From Myxacorys almedinensis A (GTDB lineage Bacteria > Cyanobacteriota > Cyanobacteriia > Leptolyngbyales > Leptolyngbyaceae): 64,000 nucleotides of DNA. Positions 1 through 10,096 of this stretch are shown here, piece by piece. The stretch's first letter is position 1. Each line of letters starts with the position of its first letter. The notes under the pieces are model-generated. The model made no database searches, had not been told where the DNA came from, and was given only the letters and a program-made list of their open reading frames with translations. The position numbers and the translations under genes are program-made. Where the stretch lies: contig NZ_WVIE01000016.1 in assembly GCF_010091945.1 (NCBI RefSeq), positions 62,001 through 126,000 on the forward strand. Direction: 5' to 3'.

Positions 1-120
1 GAAACTGTCCGGCGTCACATTGAGAACGCCCATAAGATAGGTTTGCTGCCCCCACAAGAAGGTGCGCTGAGCGCCATCACGGGGAGTAGAGCCGCGTAAC
101 GACCCAGAAGATGTTGACAT
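1..120 (-). CDS. folP: Dihydropteroate synthase, N-terminal fragment (runs off the left edge)
   Basis: Only the first 40 codons are in the window. The reading frame ends at the edge in MGVLNVTPDSF, the family signature at the first beta strand of the TIM barrel that binds the pterin substrate. The enzyme joins p-aminobenzoate to hydroxymethyl-dihydropterin pyrophosphate in cytosolic folate synthesis. The ATG is preceded by a textbook AGGAGG Shine-Dalgarno six bases upstream, which fixes the start. It is divergent from psaK. The fragment is too short for the ORF track; the rest of the protein cannot be judged here. Confidence 0.85.
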   Translation of the reverse strand, partial: MSTSSGSLRGSTPRDGAQRTFLWGQQTYLMGVLNVTPDSF

Positions 121-277
121 ATGCGCCTCCTAATATTGTGATTTGTCAGCCGTCACAGGTCACTTGCTGAGAGCAATCTCTCACGGGATAGAGCCAGAAC
201 TACCACATAGGAAGGACGTTGGATACTAGCAAACACGAAACACTAGAAAGCAAATAAACGGTTTGGGAGTAAACGCC

Positions 278-553
278 ATGCTAACTTTGTTTGCCGCTAC
301 ATTTCCAGAAGCTCCATCTAGTGCGCTATTTAACTGGCAGGGAACCCCTCTAATTATCGGTTCATGTTTGCTTGTATTGTTTATCGCTAGCCGTACAATT
401 AAATATCCTCAGGTTGGTGCCAGAATGCCACTGCCGTTTTCCAAATCTTTATTCAACAACATTAGTGTTGCTGGATTTTTAGCATCCATGAGTTTCGGTC
501 ATGTGATCGGTTTTCTGTTGACGCTAGCGATCGCGAATACAGGTCTGAAGTAA
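278..553 (+). CDS. psaK: Photosystem I reaction centre subunit X (PsaK)
   Basis: A 91-residue protein with two hydrophobic helices (about residues 22-38 and 63-85) joined by a short basic, polar loop, the PsaK topology. PsaK sits at the edge of PSI in the thylakoid membrane, binds antenna chlorophyll, and in known cyanobacteria helps couple phycobilisomes or IsiA to PSI. The ORF track begins at an upstream TTG, but GGGAG lies just before the internal ATG, so I start at the ATG. A short leader before the first helix is normal, since PsaK is made with a small cleaved prepeptide. It is monocistronic, followed by a strong hairpin. Confidence 0.92.
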   Translation: MLTLFAATFPEAPSSALFNWQGTPLIIGSCLLVLFIASRTIKYPQVGARMPLPFSKSLFNNISVAGFLASMSFGHVIGFLLTLAIANTGLK

Positions 554-573
554 TTCTTATACACTAAGCTAGG

Positions 574-599
574 GCAGGGATATCCTCTAGTATCCCTGC
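574..599 (+). terminator. Hairpin after psaK, probable terminator
   Basis: A perfect 9-bp stem (GCAGGGATA / TATCCCTGC) with an 8-base loop lies 20 bases after the psaK stop. There is no clear U-run, so it may be a weak terminator or an mRNA 3'-stabilising hairpin. It also lies downstream of the oppositely oriented branching-enzyme gene. Confidence 0.5.
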
Positions 600-688
600 T
601 GTGGAGCAATCCTGAACAAACAAAGCAAAAAAAAGAACGGATAAATCAATGGCTTGACAGCTTGTAGCGCATCGTGAAAACACGTTTC

Positions 689-2278
689 TTACAGCGGTCG
701 ATAAACTCGGTAATTAATATTTGGAAAAATATTGTCGATCGTTTCGACCTTTTCTAGCCAACCCGAATCGACTTTGCCAATATTGAGATCTTCGTAGAGT
801 TTATTGAAGCGCTGGAGATGCGATCGCGTTCTTCTCACCGCATACGGAACCATCGTCCCCGTCCGCATAATAAATGCCCAGTCCGACGATTGCGCCAACA
901 GCACCTCTCTCGCGGCTTGGTTCAAGGCTCGCCATTCCAACTCATCCGCTGGTTCGCGTTTGCCTAGCTCGATCATCCGCTCTGCGGCTTTGTGCAAGTG
1001 TGGATAAATCCAAGCGTTCGTATCATTGAGCCAGTATTCATGAAAGCCCTTATAGCCCCAGCTTGACTGGGAGGGGCGGCAAACTTGCTGAGTCGGCTCT
1101 GCCTTCAAGTAATCTGCCAGGTGGGTCATCGCAAACGTGTCTTGATCAAACCAAGACTTGCGGAACAAATAGTCGATAAACCATGGACCCTCATACCACC
1201 AGTGACCAAAAAGCTCTGCGTCATAAGGCGAAACCACGAGGGGTGGACGATGCATCATGCCGTAGAGGTTCTCAATTTGCCGCTCTCGGTTATACATAAA
1301 GTTTGCGGCATTCTCGGCAGCCTTTTCCTTCGCCCAGTATGGATCGTAGAGTTGCTTGTCTGACAGACCCAGCCCTTTTCCAGTGATCCGATGATATTTG
1401 ATGCCCACATTCTTACGCTGACCGTTGGGCATAATGTAAGGCTTAATGTATTCGTACTCGGCATCCCAGCCCAGATCGCGGTAAAACTCCCGATACTCTA
1501 CCGAGCCAGGATACCCCACTTCCGATGACCAAACCTGCTGCGACGATTCATGATCTCGCCCAAAGGCGGCAACCCCCGACTCGGTGAAAATCGGCGCATA
1601 GCTGCCAAAGCGAGGACGAGGACGGGCGTAGAGAATGCCGTGCCCATCGGTCAGAAAATAGCGCAACCCAGCGTCAGCAACCATGCGTTCTACCCCTTCG
1701 TAGTAAGCGCATTCTGGTAGCCAGATTCCTTTGGGTGGGCGTCCAAAGGTCTCTTCGTAGTGCTCGCACGCCACCTGAAGCTGTGCCCAGACGGCTTGCG
1801 GATACATCTTCATCAGTGGCAAATATCCATGCGTCGCGCCACAGGTAATAATCTCAAGATTGCCGCTATCCAGGAACTGCTTGAAGGCTTTGATCAAGTT
1901 GCGATCGTACTTCTCCCAGGTCTGTCGCACCCCGTTAAACTCTTTAGCATAGTGTTCTGCCAAATACTTCATGTGCCCGTTGTGGGCGTGGCGCTCGACT
2001 TCTAGTTCGGTCAATTCTTCTAGCTGAGCCAGATGCTCATCGTAGCGCTCTTGCAAGAGAGGATCGAGCAGCATCGACACCAAGGGCGGCGTCATGCTCA
2101 TCGTCATTTTAAAATCTATTCCATCGCGCTTGAGTCCCTCAAACACTTGGAGTAATGGGACATAGGTTTCTGTAATCGCTTCATAAAGCCATTCTTCTTC
2201 CAGCACATAATCGCTTTCGGGGTGCCGCACGAAGGGAAGGTGAGCGTGCAGAACGAGGGCAACATATCCAATACTCAT
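689..2278 (-). CDS. GH57 1,4-alpha-glucan branching enzyme (DUF1957)
   Basis: A 529-residue protein, matching the usual size of the cyanobacterial GH57 branching-enzyme family. It starts with the N-terminal (beta/alpha)7 barrel signature (YVALVLHAHLPFVRHPE), carries the GIWLPECAY block containing the expected catalytic glutamate near residue 190, and later VSPYDAELFGHWW with the acid/base aspartate region. The predicted reaction is formation of alpha-1,6 branches in glycogen. The ORF track begins 17 codons earlier, but the internal MSIGYVALV start places the barrel strand at the N-terminus as in relatives. It is convergent with psaK and far from other glycogen genes. Function is by family; branching activity is known for some members only. 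Confidence 0.88.
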   Translation of the reverse strand: MSIGYVALVLHAHLPFVRHPESDYVLEEEWLYEAITETYVPLLQVFEGLKRDGIDFKMTMSMTPPLVSMLLDPLLQERYDEHLAQLEELTELEVERHAHNGHMKYLAEHYAKEFNGVRQTWEKYDRNLIKAFKQFLDSGNLEIITCGATHGYLPLMKMYPQAVWAQLQVACEHYEETFGRPPKGIWLPECAYYEGVERMVADAGLRYFLTDGHGILYARPRPRFGSYAPIFTESGVAAFGRDHESSQQVWSSEVGYPGSVEYREFYRDLGWDAEYEYIKPYIMPNGQRKNVGIKYHRITGKGLGLSDKQLYDPYWAKEKAAENAANFMYNRERQIENLYGMMHRPPLVVSPYDAELFGHWWYEGPWFIDYLFRKSWFDQDTFAMTHLADYLKAEPTQQVCRPSQSSWGYKGFHEYWLNDTNAWIYPHLHKAAERMIELGKREPADELEWRALNQAAREVLLAQSSDWAFIMRTGTMVPYAVRRTRSHLQRFNKLYEDLNIGKVDSGWLEKVETIDNIFPNINYRVYRPL

Positions 2279-2622
2279 AAGACGGTTGAGAGGTAGTTGG
2301 CGGAATCGATTGCCAAAATTGTAAAGCAAATTGGTAGAGAAAAAGTCGTATGGGGATCAGATTACGACCAAAGCGATCCCTCGCATTCACAAATTAAATT
2401 CAAATTAAGGTGAGATGAGATAAGCGGGATGACGATCAAAAAAAGCAATCCTATCCGAGCATTATCCGAGCCACATTAGCGGGATGCTCTCTTGATGAAA
2501 CCGGTTCAGAAACGCGGCTCAGAAATGATTAAACAGACTGGAGAAGCGCGATAGGATGAGACAGCCATTTCTTGCAATCTATTCCTTGTAATTTATAGGC
2601 TATACCCTAGCTGCCTTATCTT
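2279..2622. other. Intergenic region between branching enzyme and hisA
   Basis: 344 bases separating two divergent genes, so it should hold both promoters. It is A-rich around 2440 and contains repeated GCGGGATGA/GCGGGATGC words near 2424 and 2480. I see no RNA gene, ORF or convincing operator. Confidence 0.4.
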
Positions 2623-3396
2623 ATGGACGTTATTCCCGCGATCGATTTACTGGACGGCAAATGCGTTCGTCTTTACCAAGGAGATTACAGTCAATCGCAG
2701 GTTTTTGATGACGACCCGGTGGCGGTGGCGCGGCAATGGGTAGAAGACGGAGCCACGCGCCTGCATTTGGTTGATTTAGATGGGGCAAAGGCAGGGCATC
2801 CGGTAAATTTGGCGGCGATTCGAGCCATTGTACAGGCTGTAAATGTGCCTATTGAAGTGGGGGGTGGATTGCGCGATCGCACCAGTGTTGCCAGCCTCCT
2901 CGCTACGGGAGTGCGTTGGGCAATTTTGGGCACGGTTGCCGTTGAGCAGCCGGATCTGGTAGCTCAGCTTTGTGGTGAATTTCCGGGGCGGGTAATCGTC
3001 GGGATTGATGCACGAAATGGCAAGGTCGCGACGAAGGGATGGCTAGAAACCTCCGAGGTGTTGGCGACCGATCTGAGCGATCGCATGGCAAAACTGGGAG
3101 CCGCCGCCATTATCTACACCGACATTCACCGAGACGGAACGCTTCAAGGTCCCAATTTACCAGCATTGCGAGAAATTGCCTCTGTGGTAAACATTCCGGT
3201 GATCGCATCAGGAGGCGTCAGTTCGATTACCGATTTGCTGAGTCTGCTGGCGCTAGAACCCCAGGGCGTTACGGGTGCGATCGTAGGTCGGGCGATCTAC
3301 ACCGGAGATGTCTCTCTCAAAGAAGCCGTGCGGGCAGTCGGTCAGGGTCGCTGGCAAGACATTCCACCTGACTTTGGTTCCTCTGCCTTGGCGTAA
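2623..3396 (+). CDS. hisA: Phosphoribosyl-formimino-AICAR-P isomerase (HisA)
   Basis: A 257-residue (beta/alpha)8 barrel enzyme of histidine synthesis, converting ProFAR to PRFAR. The two catalytic aspartates are visible at D8 (PAIDLLDG) and D129 (VGIDARNGK). The half-barrel phosphate-binding motifs are present (VGGGLRD about 80, IASGGVSS near 195). Full length for the family. No obvious Shine-Dalgarno sequence precedes the ATG. No other his gene is adjacent, which is normal in cyanobacteria where his genes are dispersed. Confidence 0.95.
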   Translation: MDVIPAIDLLDGKCVRLYQGDYSQSQVFDDDPVAVARQWVEDGATRLHLVDLDGAKAGHPVNLAAIRAIVQAVNVPIEVGGGLRDRTSVASLLATGVRWAILGTVAVEQPDLVAQLCGEFPGRVIVGIDARNGKVATKGWLETSEVLATDLSDRMAKLGAAAIIYTDIHRDGTLQGPNLPALREIASVVNIPVIASGGVSSITDLLSLLALEPQGVTGAIVGRAIYTGDVSLKEAVRAVGQGRWQDIPPDFGSSALA

Positions 3397-3563
3397 AGCA
3401 AGCGTTGAACCAGTAAAATCGGGTCATCCAGACTTCTGCTATGCCATGCGTTGCCATCAAGATTCTCTCGCCGCACCCTCGTTAAAGACAACGGTTGTCC
3501 CCACGGTTTTCCCAGGACTTTCACAGTAAACTGTCTGATGATGTCCATTGCAAGTCACGCTCT

Positions 3564-4795
3564 ATGGCAACGATTAACGACCATTATTTAAAGCTCAAAG
3601 CGGGCTATTTGTTTCCTGAAATTGCCCGTCGTGTCAGTGCCTTTGCTGCCGAGCACCCCGATGCGCCGATTATTCGACTTGGCATCGGAGATGTCACCGA
3701 GCCATTGCCCCAAGCCTGCCGCAGTGCGATGATCCGTGCGGTTGAAGACATGGGCGATCGCGCTCACTTTAAAGGCTACGGCCCAGAGCAGGGATATGAC
3801 TGGTTGAGAGGCGCGATCGCAACCCATGATTTTCAGTCTCGCGGCTGCCCCATCGAGGCATCAGAAATTTTTATTTCCGATGGCTCAAAATGCGATACTG
3901 GCAACCTGCTCGATATCTTTGGCAATCACAATGTGATTGCTGTCACCGATCCGGTTTATCCCGTGTATGTCGATACAAACGTCATGGCAGGGCACACCGG
4001 AGAAGCAAACGAGAAAGGTGAGTATGGCGGCTTGGTGTATTTGCCCATCACGGCTGAGAACCAGTTCACCGCGCAAATTCCATCGCAAAAGGTTGATTTA
4101 ATTTATCTCTGTTTTCCCAACAATCCAACCGGTGCCACAGCGACCAAAGCCCATCTCACTGCCTGGGTTGACTATGCCAAGGCAAATGGCTCGATTATCT
4201 TTTTTGATGCCGCTTACGAAGCCTTCATTACCGATCCGAGTGTGCCCCACTCCATTTATCAGATCGAAGGCGCGCGAGACTGTGCGATCGAGTTTCGCTC
4301 GTTCTCCAAAAACGCAGGCTTTACCGGAACTCGCTGTGCCTTTACCGTTGTGCCGAAAACGCTGACGGCTAAAGCTGCCGACGGCTCTGATGTCGAACTG
4401 TGGAAACTGTGGAACCGTCGCCAATCTACCAAATTTAACGGCGTCTCTTACATCGTGCAACGGGGAGCCGAAGCCGTCTACTCGCCCGAAGGTCAAGCCC
4501 AAACAAAGGCGCTCGTAGACTTTTACATGGAAAATGCCAAGATTATTCGCGAACAGTTGGCGGCGGCAGGCATTCAAGTCTATGGCGGAACCAATGCGCC
4601 CTATGTGTGGGTAAAAACGCCGAATAATCTATCGAGTTGGGATTTCTTTGACAAGTTGCTAAACGTCTGTAACGTAGTAGGTACACCAGGTTCAGGTTTT
4701 GGTGCGGCAGGCGAAGGCTATTTCCGTATTTCCGCGTTTAACAGTCGCGAGAATGTGAATGAGGCGATGAGGCGGATCACAGAAAGCTTTAAGGT

Positions 4796-4799
<4 letters not shown>
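3564..4799 (+). CDS. dapL: LL-diaminopimelate aminotransferase
   Basis: A 411-residue fold-type I PLP enzyme. The pyridoxal lysine is K249 in [17 protein letters not shown] (184-190) and the C-terminal arginine region FRISAF are present. DapL converts tetrahydrodipicolinate directly to LL-diaminopimelate, the lysine and peptidoglycan precursor route used by cyanobacteria and plants. The ORF track starts 23 codons upstream, but [20 protein letters not shown] matches the conserved DapL N-terminus, so I start there. The stop overlaps the end of the opposite-strand PIN remnant. Confidence 0.94.
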
Positions 4800-6003
<1,204 letters not shown>

Positions 6004-6064
6004 CGTGGGACGGGCATGGCTGAATCTCGGTAGAAATCGCGGCTTGCTTCGATTTTTTGTAATG

Positions 6065-6100
6065 CCAGAATTCCGATCTTTAAAGAACTCGGAGTTCTGG
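6065..6100. terminator. Bidirectional hairpin between fabG and moaE
   Basis: A 12-bp stem (CCAGAATTCCGA / TCGGAGTTCTGG, one T-G wobble) with a 12-base loop, followed by GAATTTTGG on the plus strand. It sits between two convergent genes and is well placed to end transcription from both. Confidence 0.65.
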
Positions 6101-6150
6101 GAATTTTGGTGTGCCATAGAGGAGTGAAGCGTGCACAGGCTTCTTCTCCC

Positions 6151-6630
6151 TCAACAGCACTTGACCCATGTGGCTTGAATGCCGCCATCTTGCCCTACAA
6201 AATACTCTTTCTTCCAAATCGGAGCGTTCGCCTTCAGCGTATCGATCGCATACTGGCAGGCGGCAAATGCATCGGCTCGATGGGGACTGCCGATCGCAAT
6301 GAGCACGCTAAGTTCACCAATTTCTAGTCGCCCCGTCCGATGGTGAATCACAACATGGGTAACGCTGCCCCAAGTGGCGCGAATCTGCGCGGCAATCTGT
6401 CGAAATACCTGGAGTGCCATCGGTTCATACGCTTGATATTCCAGAGCAATCACAGCGTTACCATTTGTGTTGTTGCGAACCATGCCGCTCATCGTTACGA
6501 TCGCACCATTGGCGGCAGCGTCTGCTAAGCGATGGGCTTCGTCAAATGCCAAGGGCGCAAAGGTAATTGCAAGGTGATCCCCTGGATGAGTTGAGAGCGA
6601 CTGAGCCGGTGTAAGCGAGGTTGAAACCAT
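6151..6630 (-). CDS. moaE: Molybdopterin synthase catalytic subunit
   Basis: A 159-residue MoaE. The block VIHHRTGRLEIGE and the two lysines expected in the active site (K133 and K140 in TLKANAPIWKKE) are present. It transfers sulfur, carried by MoaD, to cyclic pyranopterin monophosphate to make molybdopterin. MoaD is not adjacent in this window. It lies at the 3' end of the potB-potC strand with a 39-base gap to potC. Confidence 0.93.
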   Translation of the reverse strand: MVSTSLTPAQSLSTHPGDHLAITFAPLAFDEAHRLADAAANGAIVTMSGMVRNNTNGNAVIALEYQAYEPMALQVFRQIAAQIRATWGSVTHVVIHHRTGRLEIGELSVLIAIGSPHRADAFAACQYAIDTLKANAPIWKKEYFVGQDGGIQATWVKCC

Positions 6631-6669
6631 GAGATGTCACCGCAAAGAACTCATCCTCTATTGTGCATC

Positions 6670-7506
6670 TTATTGAAATCGTTTTTTCTCACTGCGATGC
6701 CGCATCAGTTCGGCAACGATGGCGATCAAGCCCGATGTCACCATCAAAAAGACGCTCAGCGCGTTAATGTCTGGTTTCACGCTAACTCGAATGCGGCTGA
6801 AAATCTCCATTGGCAAGGTTGCAACCCCACCTCCGGCTGTAAACTTCGAGATCAAAAAATCATCCATGCTCAGCACAAAGGCAAGCAGGCAGCCTGACAC
6901 GATCGCGGGCATCAGTTGGGGCAAAAGAACAGTAACAAGCGCCTGAAGCGGTGTTGCACCCAAGTCTAGGGCGGCTTCTTCTAGGTGAGGATTGATATCG
7001 ACTAACCGAGTAGACACAGACAGCGCAATGTAAGACAGGCAAAACACCACATGAGCCGCAATCACAGTCCACAAGCTCAGCGGAAGTGCGATCGCGGCGA
7101 GAAATACCAGGGTTGCCACCGCGATCGCAATGTCTGGAATAATCAACGGCAAATACGCGACTCCCTGATACAGCCCTTTTCCTAAGAACTGATATCGCGC
7201 TAAGCCAATCGCCATCAAGGTTCCCATCACTGCCGCGATCGCAACGGCGCTCAGCGACACGGTGAGGCTATCGGTCAGGGCAGAAAGAATTCGCCCGTCT
7301 TGGAAGAATTTGACATACCACGAAAAGGTGAATCCTGTCCATGCGGCACTATTGGGTGCTTCGTTGAAGCTGTAAAAGCCTAAAACTAAAATGGGCAGAT
7401 ACATAAAGCCGAACATGCCTGCCGTAAATCCGGCTTGCCAGGAAAATTTGGCTTGACTTGGCTTAGATTGACTTGGCTTAGATTGACTTTGCATGGTTGT
7501 CGCCAT
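6670..7506 (-). CDS. potC: Spermidine/putrescine ABC transporter permease PotC
   Basis: A 278-residue inner-membrane permease with about six helices and the cytoplasmic EAA loop (EAALDLGATPLQALVTVLLP) that contacts the ATPase. It pairs with PotB just upstream; their genes overlap by 29 bases, implying translational coupling. The N-terminus is odd: a repeated S-Q-S-K-P unit encoded by a 15-bp tandem repeat. ATGs at codons 1 and 5 are both possible starts. The matching binding protein and ATPase are at 36-38 kb. Confidence 0.87.
   Translation of the reverse strand: MATTMQSQSKPSQSKPSQAKFSWQAGFTAGMFGFMYLPILVLGFYSFNEAPNSAAWTGFTFSWYVKFFQDGRILSALTDSLTVSLSAVAIAAVMGTLMAIGLARYQFLGKGLYQGVAYLPLIIPDIAIAVATLVFLAAIALPLSLWTVIAAHVVFCLSYIALSVSTRLVDINPHLEEAALDLGATPLQALVTVLLPQLMPAIVSGCLLAFVLSMDDFLISKFTAGGGVATLPMEIFSRIRVSVKPDINALSVFLMVTSGLIAIVAELMRHRSEKKRFQ
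7453..7490. repeat. 15-bp tandem repeat at the potB/potC junction
   Basis: TTGACTTGGCTTAGA occurs twice head-to-tail (7453-7467, 7468-7482), followed by a partial third copy. It encodes the SQSKP repeats at the PotC N-terminus, and the potB stop codon lies inside it. Its copy number can change in steps of five residues without shifting the potC frame. Confidence 0.8.
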
Positions 7507-8368
7507 ATTTGATTAGAAGCGCGATCGCAAGACTCACCAGCATAATTAGCACCATACTCAGCGCTGACCCAAAGCCCCAGTTCTGCGTCGCACCGAGAAA
7601 CTGGTTATAAATCAATCGCGCCGCTGTCATGCTAGACGTTCCGCCTAACAGTTCTGGATTGATAAAATCCCCTAACCCATTGATAAACACAAGCAACATT
7701 CCCGCTGCAATTCCGGGCAAGGTCTGCGGCACCGTGACGCGCCAAAAGGTTTGTTGAGGCGTTGCGCCCAAATCTGCCGATGCTTCGAGCAGCCGTCGAT
7801 CAAGCTTTTCGAGCGAGGCGTAGAGAATCAGCACCATGTAAGGCAGCAGGCTATACGTCATGCCGATCACAACCGCCGCGGGACGATTGAGCAGATCGAG
7901 CGTTGGCAGCCCAATGCTCGATAGAACAGTGTTTAGAACGCCCGTGGGTCGAAGAATCGTAATCCAGGCGTACGATCGCAGCAGCGAAGATGTCCACAAC
8001 GGCAGTACGAACCCAAGCAGCAGTAAGTTTTGCCATCGTTTGGGCGCGATCAGCGCGAGCCAATATGCCACCGGAAACCCCAGCGCCAAGGTTAACACCG
8101 TGGTTCCGATGGCAAGAAACAGCGATCGCGCAATAACTTGAAGCGCGATCGGTTGAAAAATGCGGAGGTAGTTGTCTAGCCCTGATGGATTGACAATGCC
8201 TCCAGGATTGATATTGGGAACTAGGCTTAGCTCAAAAATTAGCAGCGTCGGAACGACCAGCAGCAAGAGTAGCCACAGTCCTGCTGGAGCGAGCAGCAAC
8301 ACAGGCTGCACCCAGTTAGGAGCCGTTGTCGTAGTAGGTTTAGGCTTAGAAACAAAAGGGACAGTCAT
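7478..8368 (-). CDS. potB: Spermidine/putrescine ABC transporter permease PotB
   Basis: A 296-residue permease with a long first helix, then five more, and the EAA loop EASADLGATPQQTFWRVTVPQ. It forms the PotBC heterodimer with the downstream gene product, with which it overlaps by 29 bases. Polyamine specificity is inferred from overall PotB/PotC resemblance; related permeases for other small cationic substrates cannot be excluded. No Shine-Dalgarno is visible upstream of the ATG. Confidence 0.86.
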   Translation of the reverse strand: MTVPFVSKPKPTTTTAPNWVQPVLLLAPAGLWLLLLLVVPTLLIFELSLVPNINPGGIVNPSGLDNYLRIFQPIALQVIARSLFLAIGTTVLTLALGFPVAYWLALIAPKRWQNLLLLGFVLPLWTSSLLRSYAWITILRPTGVLNTVLSSIGLPTLDLLNRPAAVVIGMTYSLLPYMVLILYASLEKLDRRLLEASADLGATPQQTFWRVTVPQTLPGIAAGMLLVFINGLGDFINPELLGGTSSMTAARLIYNQFLGATQNWGFGSALSMVLIMLVSLAIALLIKYGDNHAKSI

Positions 8369-8515
8369 GAAGGAGCGATGAAGGGGAGTCTCATAGGCAG
8401 AGTACCCAAAGTGTAATTCGTAATCTGTAATTAGTGGCTCGCTATTTTGGTCGGCGAAGTTATCGAGATACCAGAAAATTAGGCAAGCACCTCGATCGCA
8501 GCAGATAAACCAAAT

Positions 8516-8542
8516 ACTCCCCCAAGTTAAACTCAGGGGAGT
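8516..8542 (-). terminator. Hairpin downstream of the glycosyltransferase gene
   Basis: ACTCCCC / GGGGAGT, a 7-bp perfect stem with a 13-base loop, 58 bases past the glycosyltransferase stop. Read on the minus strand it is followed by ATTTGGTTT. It probably separates that gene from potB downstream. Confidence 0.5.
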
Positions 8543-8599
8543 AGGAGTGGAGTATAACGATCCACATTACCTACCGTGCTGTGGGACTCTTTCTAGAAG

Positions 8600-9733
8600 C
8601 TAAGACTCAACAGCAGTAGCAATCTTACCTAAGGCAGGAATCTCTACAGGAGCTACTGAGGAGCGGGAAGGAACCCCAAAACGAGACGTTAGCGCATTAG
8701 CAAATGCATGAATAAAGACATTGTGGTTGTGTTGATTCATCACAAAGTCGTAGCCTTTTTGGGCAAGAGCTTCAGCCTTCTCAGGGTGATCGAGCAGGTC
8801 TGCGATCGCGGCTTTCATTCCGGTCGGGTCATTGGGCTTTACGCCGATCATATACCCTTGATCAATCAGATCTTCAACCAATCCGGGAGTCCGGGTCATA
8901 ATGACAGGTCGCCGACACGCGAAGGCTTCAAACAAGGTTGTCAAGCCTGCCTGATAGTTGTGATCTTGTAAGCTGATGACCACAACATCAGAATCTCGGT
9001 AAAGCTGACGCAATTCCCGAAAATCGTGGTAGCGACACACCATATTGCTTGGCAACACACTAGGCATAACGCGCGAAGACGCTTTGGCATCGGGAGACAC
9101 GGCTGACACGCGGACATCTACATCCAAATCTTGAACTGCCGCCGCTAGGGTGTGATAGTCTCGGCTTTCTAGACCACCGCTTCCAATTAAAGGACGTTTC
9201 TTTTCGGTTGATAAGGACTGACTTGGCGTAAAGAACCGAATATCTGTGTGCTGCTCTAAAAACAAAGAGACTCGCTCAGGGGGCAACTGCAAATAATCTT
9301 TTAGAAACTCAGCTTTGCAGGCTGTATTAGTCATAAACACATCAATCCGATGCTTGAGACCAAACGTTTTTAGCGCCAATCTTGCTCTCGGTCGGTCGGG
9401 GTTGTGCATGAAGACGACAAGCTTTGGTGCATTCTTGGGGTCGCGCAGAAATGCGATCGCATAGCCAACCGTCTCCCCAATGCAAAACACAACGTCGTCG
9501 CGAGTCAACTGAGGTGCAAGGCGTCGCGCTAGGGCCCAATCTTGAGGACGCCCCACCAATTTTGAGCACACTTTATCAGCAATGGAAACAGGATCATGTC
9601 CTGGTAGATGAATGGTTGCATCCAGAAGTAGGGCTGAATCCGACATACAGTGCCTCGGACGCCGATCATTATCCGCATCTTGGGCAATTTTGTCGAGTTC
9701 AAATGGGTGATTTAAAACGATATGATACCGCAC
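8600..9733 (-). CDS. Glycosyltransferase, GT4-like (GT-B fold)
   Basis: A 377-residue protein with two Rossmann halves. The C-terminal half carries the GT4 hallmark: DVVVISLQDHNYQAGLTTLFEAFACRRPVIMT, with the E of the E-x7-E region and the GL-TTLFEAFA donor-binding block. Sugar donor and acceptor are unknown. The start is a GTG with GGAGGA seven bases upstream, a convincing ribosome site. No polysaccharide cluster is nearby. A terminator-like hairpin follows. Confidence 0.75.
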   Translation of the reverse strand: MRYHIVLNHPFELDKIAQDADNDRRPRHCMSDSALLLDATIHLPGHDPVSIADKVCSKLVGRPQDWALARRLAPQLTRDDVVFCIGETVGYAIAFLRDPKNAPKLVVFMHNPDRPRARLALKTFGLKHRIDVFMTNTACKAEFLKDYLQLPPERVSLFLEQHTDIRFFTPSQSLSTEKKRPLIGSGGLESRDYHTLAAAVQDLDVDVRVSAVSPDAKASSRVMPSVLPSNMVCRYHDFRELRQLYRDSDVVVISLQDHNYQAGLTTLFEAFACRRPVIMTRTPGLVEDLIDQGYMIGVKPNDPTGMKAAIADLLDHPEKAEALAQKGYDFVMNQHNHNVFIHAFANALTSRFGVPSRSSVAPVEIPALGKIATAVES

Positions 9734-10096
9734 CAGTTTCTCCTCCCAAGTAACAATTGAGGTTAATAGTTCGCAGGATTTTTATTCTAAGGAGGCTATT
9801 TCACCTAAAGGCGAATATCCAGAGCCGCTCTTTACCCTTTGAATGAACCCAAATAAGTCTTTAAGTACCGCACAGTGCAATCGCTATGTTGTGGCTAGTA
9901 TATAGGTATATTCAAGTACAACTGTTGCTCATACATAAGCTTTACAGAAGCCTGTACAGAGGTAAAGTTTCGGCAAACCCAGAAAGCTGACTTCGGAATA
10001 TACGCAACAGATTATTGCTTGACAAGCTAAGACCCTTAACAACTAAAGCTTTTAGTCACACATATGAGCCAATGGCAAAAGCTTTGAAATGAATGG
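9734..10096. other. Intergenic region between glycosyltransferase and NicO genes
   Basis: 363 bases, AT-rich, holding the glycosyltransferase promoter and the 3' end of the NicO gene. No ORF, tRNA or strong hairpin seen. Confidence 0.35.

Noticed and set aside
4098-4577. 159-residue minus-strand ORF within dapL
   Set aside because: Antisense shadow of a clear enzyme gene.
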